Shown here one piece after another: positions 62,560 through 64,000 of a DNA stretch of 64,000 nt (position 1 is its first letter; each line of letters opens with the position of its first letter). The DNA is taken from positions 1 through 64,000 of the forward strand of contig JAXMOG010000007.1 of NCBI GenBank assembly GCA_034670065.1. The letters are read 5' to 3'. This stretch comes from Mesobacterium_A sp034670065 (GTDB taxonomy: Bacteria > Pseudomonadota > Alphaproteobacteria > Rhodobacterales > Rhodobacteraceae). The translations under genes and the position numbers were made by a program. The notes under the pieces were generated by a model. That model saw only the letters and a program-made list of their open reading frames with translations, was not told where the DNA came from and made no database searches.

Positions 62560-64000
62560 ATGAAACGAACGGACGCCCTGACTCAAGCGGGCCTAAACCT
62601 GATCCAGCAGGCGCTGACGATCTATGACAGCGACCTGAAACTGGCCGTTTGCAACCGGCGTTTCGCCGAAATGTTTGACCTACCTGATGACTATGTCAGA
62701 CCCGGTGCAACGTTTCAGGACACCATTCGCCATCTGGCAGAACACGGCGAATATGGCAAAATCGAAGATATCGATGCCTTTGTGCGGGAACGTACAGAAG
62801 TCGCCTTGGCTTTTGAGCCGCATTACATGGAGCGTCCGCGCGCAAACGGCCGCACGATCAGTGTTGAAGGTGCCCCATTGCCCCAAGGCGGATGGGTGAC
62901 GGTGTACACCGATATCACCAACGAAAAAGCCCAGGAACAATTGCTGCGCACCCGGTCTGAGCTGTTGTCTGAAGAAGTGCTTGCACGGTCCGAAGAGCTT
63001 TCAGCCACGAACCGACAACTCGCCGCCACGATCTCGGCCCTGGAGGAAACGAGGCGCCAACTTACCGAGATGGAAGCCCGCACCCGCCTGACGACAGAAA
63101 TGATGCCCGCCCACATCGCCCATGTCGATGCCAATGGGTATTACACATACTCGAACCGGCGATTGTCTTCGGTCATCCCCGGACGTCCCTCAAACATCAT
63201 CGGCGAACATATCTCGCGCGCTTTGGGGCCGGATACGTTTGCAAAGGTGCGTCCCCATCTGGAAACCGCGTTTGATGGCACTCAAAGCACGTTCGAATTT
63301 ACAGACGCTGAAAGTGCGCGGCGAATTCGGGTGGTTTTCACCCCCGATCAGGATGAGCAAGGCGTCTATATTCTGTCACTGGATGTCACCGAAGAAACCC
63401 AAGCCCGCGTCGCCCTTCAACAAACCCGACGACGTGAAATTGCGGCCCAACTCACCAGTGGTCTGGCGCATGATTTTTCGAACCTGCTCACGATTATTCT
63501 TGGTACCCAATCAAAGTTGAGCCGTATGGAACTGGGCGACACGGCTGACACGCTGATCAAGGCCACCCTAAACGCCGCCAAACGGGGCGGCACATTGCTG
63601 AACCGCATTGCAGATATGACCGGCGCAAGGGCCTATCGCCCTGAACCGGTGGATTTGCCCACTTGGCTGTCTGAATTTGAAACGCTCGCCACATCAACCC
63701 TACCCCACGGCGTGACGTTGGAAATCACCAATACGGTGGCAGAGCCGCTTCTGCTGGATCCGGGCATGTTGCAAGATGGTCTGCTGAACCTGATCCTGAA
63801 TGCCCGAGACGCCTGCTCCCCAAACGGATCAATTTCGCTAACTGTTTCCGAAATCATAGAGACTTGGGTTCAGTTTACAGTCGAAGACACCGGAACGGGG
63901 TTTTCGGAAGAAGCGATGGCACACGCCCTGAATCCGTTTTTCACGACCAAGGGCGCCGAAGGTTCTGGGCTAGGCTTGGCCATGGTCTATGACATGGCAA
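62560..64000 (+). CDS. PAS domain sensor histidine kinase (cut by window end)
   Basis: The frame stays open for 480 codons to the window edge. It starts ATG at 62560, after AGGAGG. Residues about 10-125 form a PAS domain of the PAS_7 type (LTIYDSDLKLAVCNRRFAEMF), then comes a coiled coil (about 130-190) and a second PAS (about 195-290). A phosphoacceptor region follows with LTSGLAHDFSNLLTIILG (the H-D-F-S/N-N type) and an HATPase with LNLILNARDA and EDTGTGFSEEA, FFTTKG and GSGLGLAMV. No membrane segment is seen, so it is cytosolic. The missing end may carry a receiver domain. It is divergent from the acyl-CoA ligase. Confidence 0.93.
   Translation, partial: MKRTDALTQAGLNLIQQALTIYDSDLKLAVCNRRFAEMFDLPDDYVRPGATFQDTIRHLAEHGEYGKIEDIDAFVRERTEVALAFEPHYMERPRANGRTISVEGAPLPQGGWVTVYTDITNEKAQEQLLRTRSELLSEEVLARSEELSATNRQLAATISALEETRRQLTEMEARTRLTTEMMPAHIAHVDANGYYTYSNRRLSSVIPGRPSNIIGEHISRALGPDTFAKVRPHLETAFDGTQSTFEFTDAESARRIRVVFTPDQDEQGVYILSLDVTEETQARVALQQTRRREIAAQLTSGLAHDFSNLLTIILGTQSKLSRMELGDTADTLIKATLNAAKRGGTLLNRIADMTGARAYRPEPVDLPTWLSEFETLATSTLPHGVTLEITNTVAEPLLLDPGMLQDGLLNLILNARDACSPNGSISLTVSEIIETWVQFTVEDTGTGFSEEAMAHALNPFFTTKGAEGSGLGLAMVYDMA

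Noticed and set aside
1..64000. CRISPR arrays, rRNA genes, prophage or complete insertion sequences
   Set aside because: No regularly spaced repeats, rRNA-like conserved stretches, integrases, phage structural genes or transposases were seen.

Overview
The window looks like a chromosomal segment of a marine, Roseobacter-type alphaproteobacterium (order Rhodobacterales). The evidence is gene content and order: a mutM - enoyl-CoA hydratase - rpsT - dnaA - dnaN - recF run, ubiE and ubiB divergent from mutM, an RpoH of the RpoHII type, a 41-residue L36 protein without the zinc cysteines, and a pmbA - cysQ - DUF4170 - Kdo transferase - lpxK series. I did not assign a genus. No rRNA, CRISPR array, intact insertion sequence or prophage is visible.

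Layout. Bases 1-607 hold no gene but carry a transposon-like inverted repeat. Bases 608-6068 hold a phosphorelay: a membrane hybrid histidine kinase, a separate Hpt protein and an unusual REC-HAMP-EamA protein in one overlapping minus-strand operon, with a periplasmic solute-binding protein divergent from it. Then follow a LuxR-type regulator fused to an alpha/beta hydrolase, a gene-free AT-rich stretch (7806-8546), tRNA-Phe, a bifunctional ATP sulfurylase/APS kinase, and groES-groEL with a CIRCE operator. Bases 13045-23755 are mostly housekeeping and stress genes: a DMT transporter, VOC protein, DUF2161 protein, TraB/GumN protein, M3 peptidase, and the run rpoH-chaN-coaBC-dut-moeB, with a glutathione S-transferase divergent from rpoH. 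Bases 23801-28878 hold an orphan motA coupled to a secreted AMIN-like protein, then ubiB and ubiE.

Bases 28965-35396 are the dnaA locus. Convergent to it lie lolA and ftsK, followed by dapC-like and dapE genes for diaminopimelate and lysine synthesis. Bases 41775-50582 hold a Hint-domain protein, a GNAT, an SDR and the pmbA-cysQ...DUF4170-waaA-lpxK series, which is interrupted by a ceruloplasmin-like multicopper oxidase. An N-formylglutamate amidohydrolase, tRNA-Val and rpmJ follow.

Bases 52017-62363 form an uptake-and-activation locus: a complete branched-chain-type (Liv) ABC importer, two CoA-ligase genes at its two ends, two small unknown membrane or secreted proteins inside the operon, and a cytoplasmic protein made of two copies of an uncharacterised domain. 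The window ends inside a second PAS histidine kinase.

The strongest candidate for an undescribed system is the kinase-Hpt-REC-HAMP-EamA operon. Its phosphorelay appears to end on a membrane transporter rather than on a DNA-binding output.
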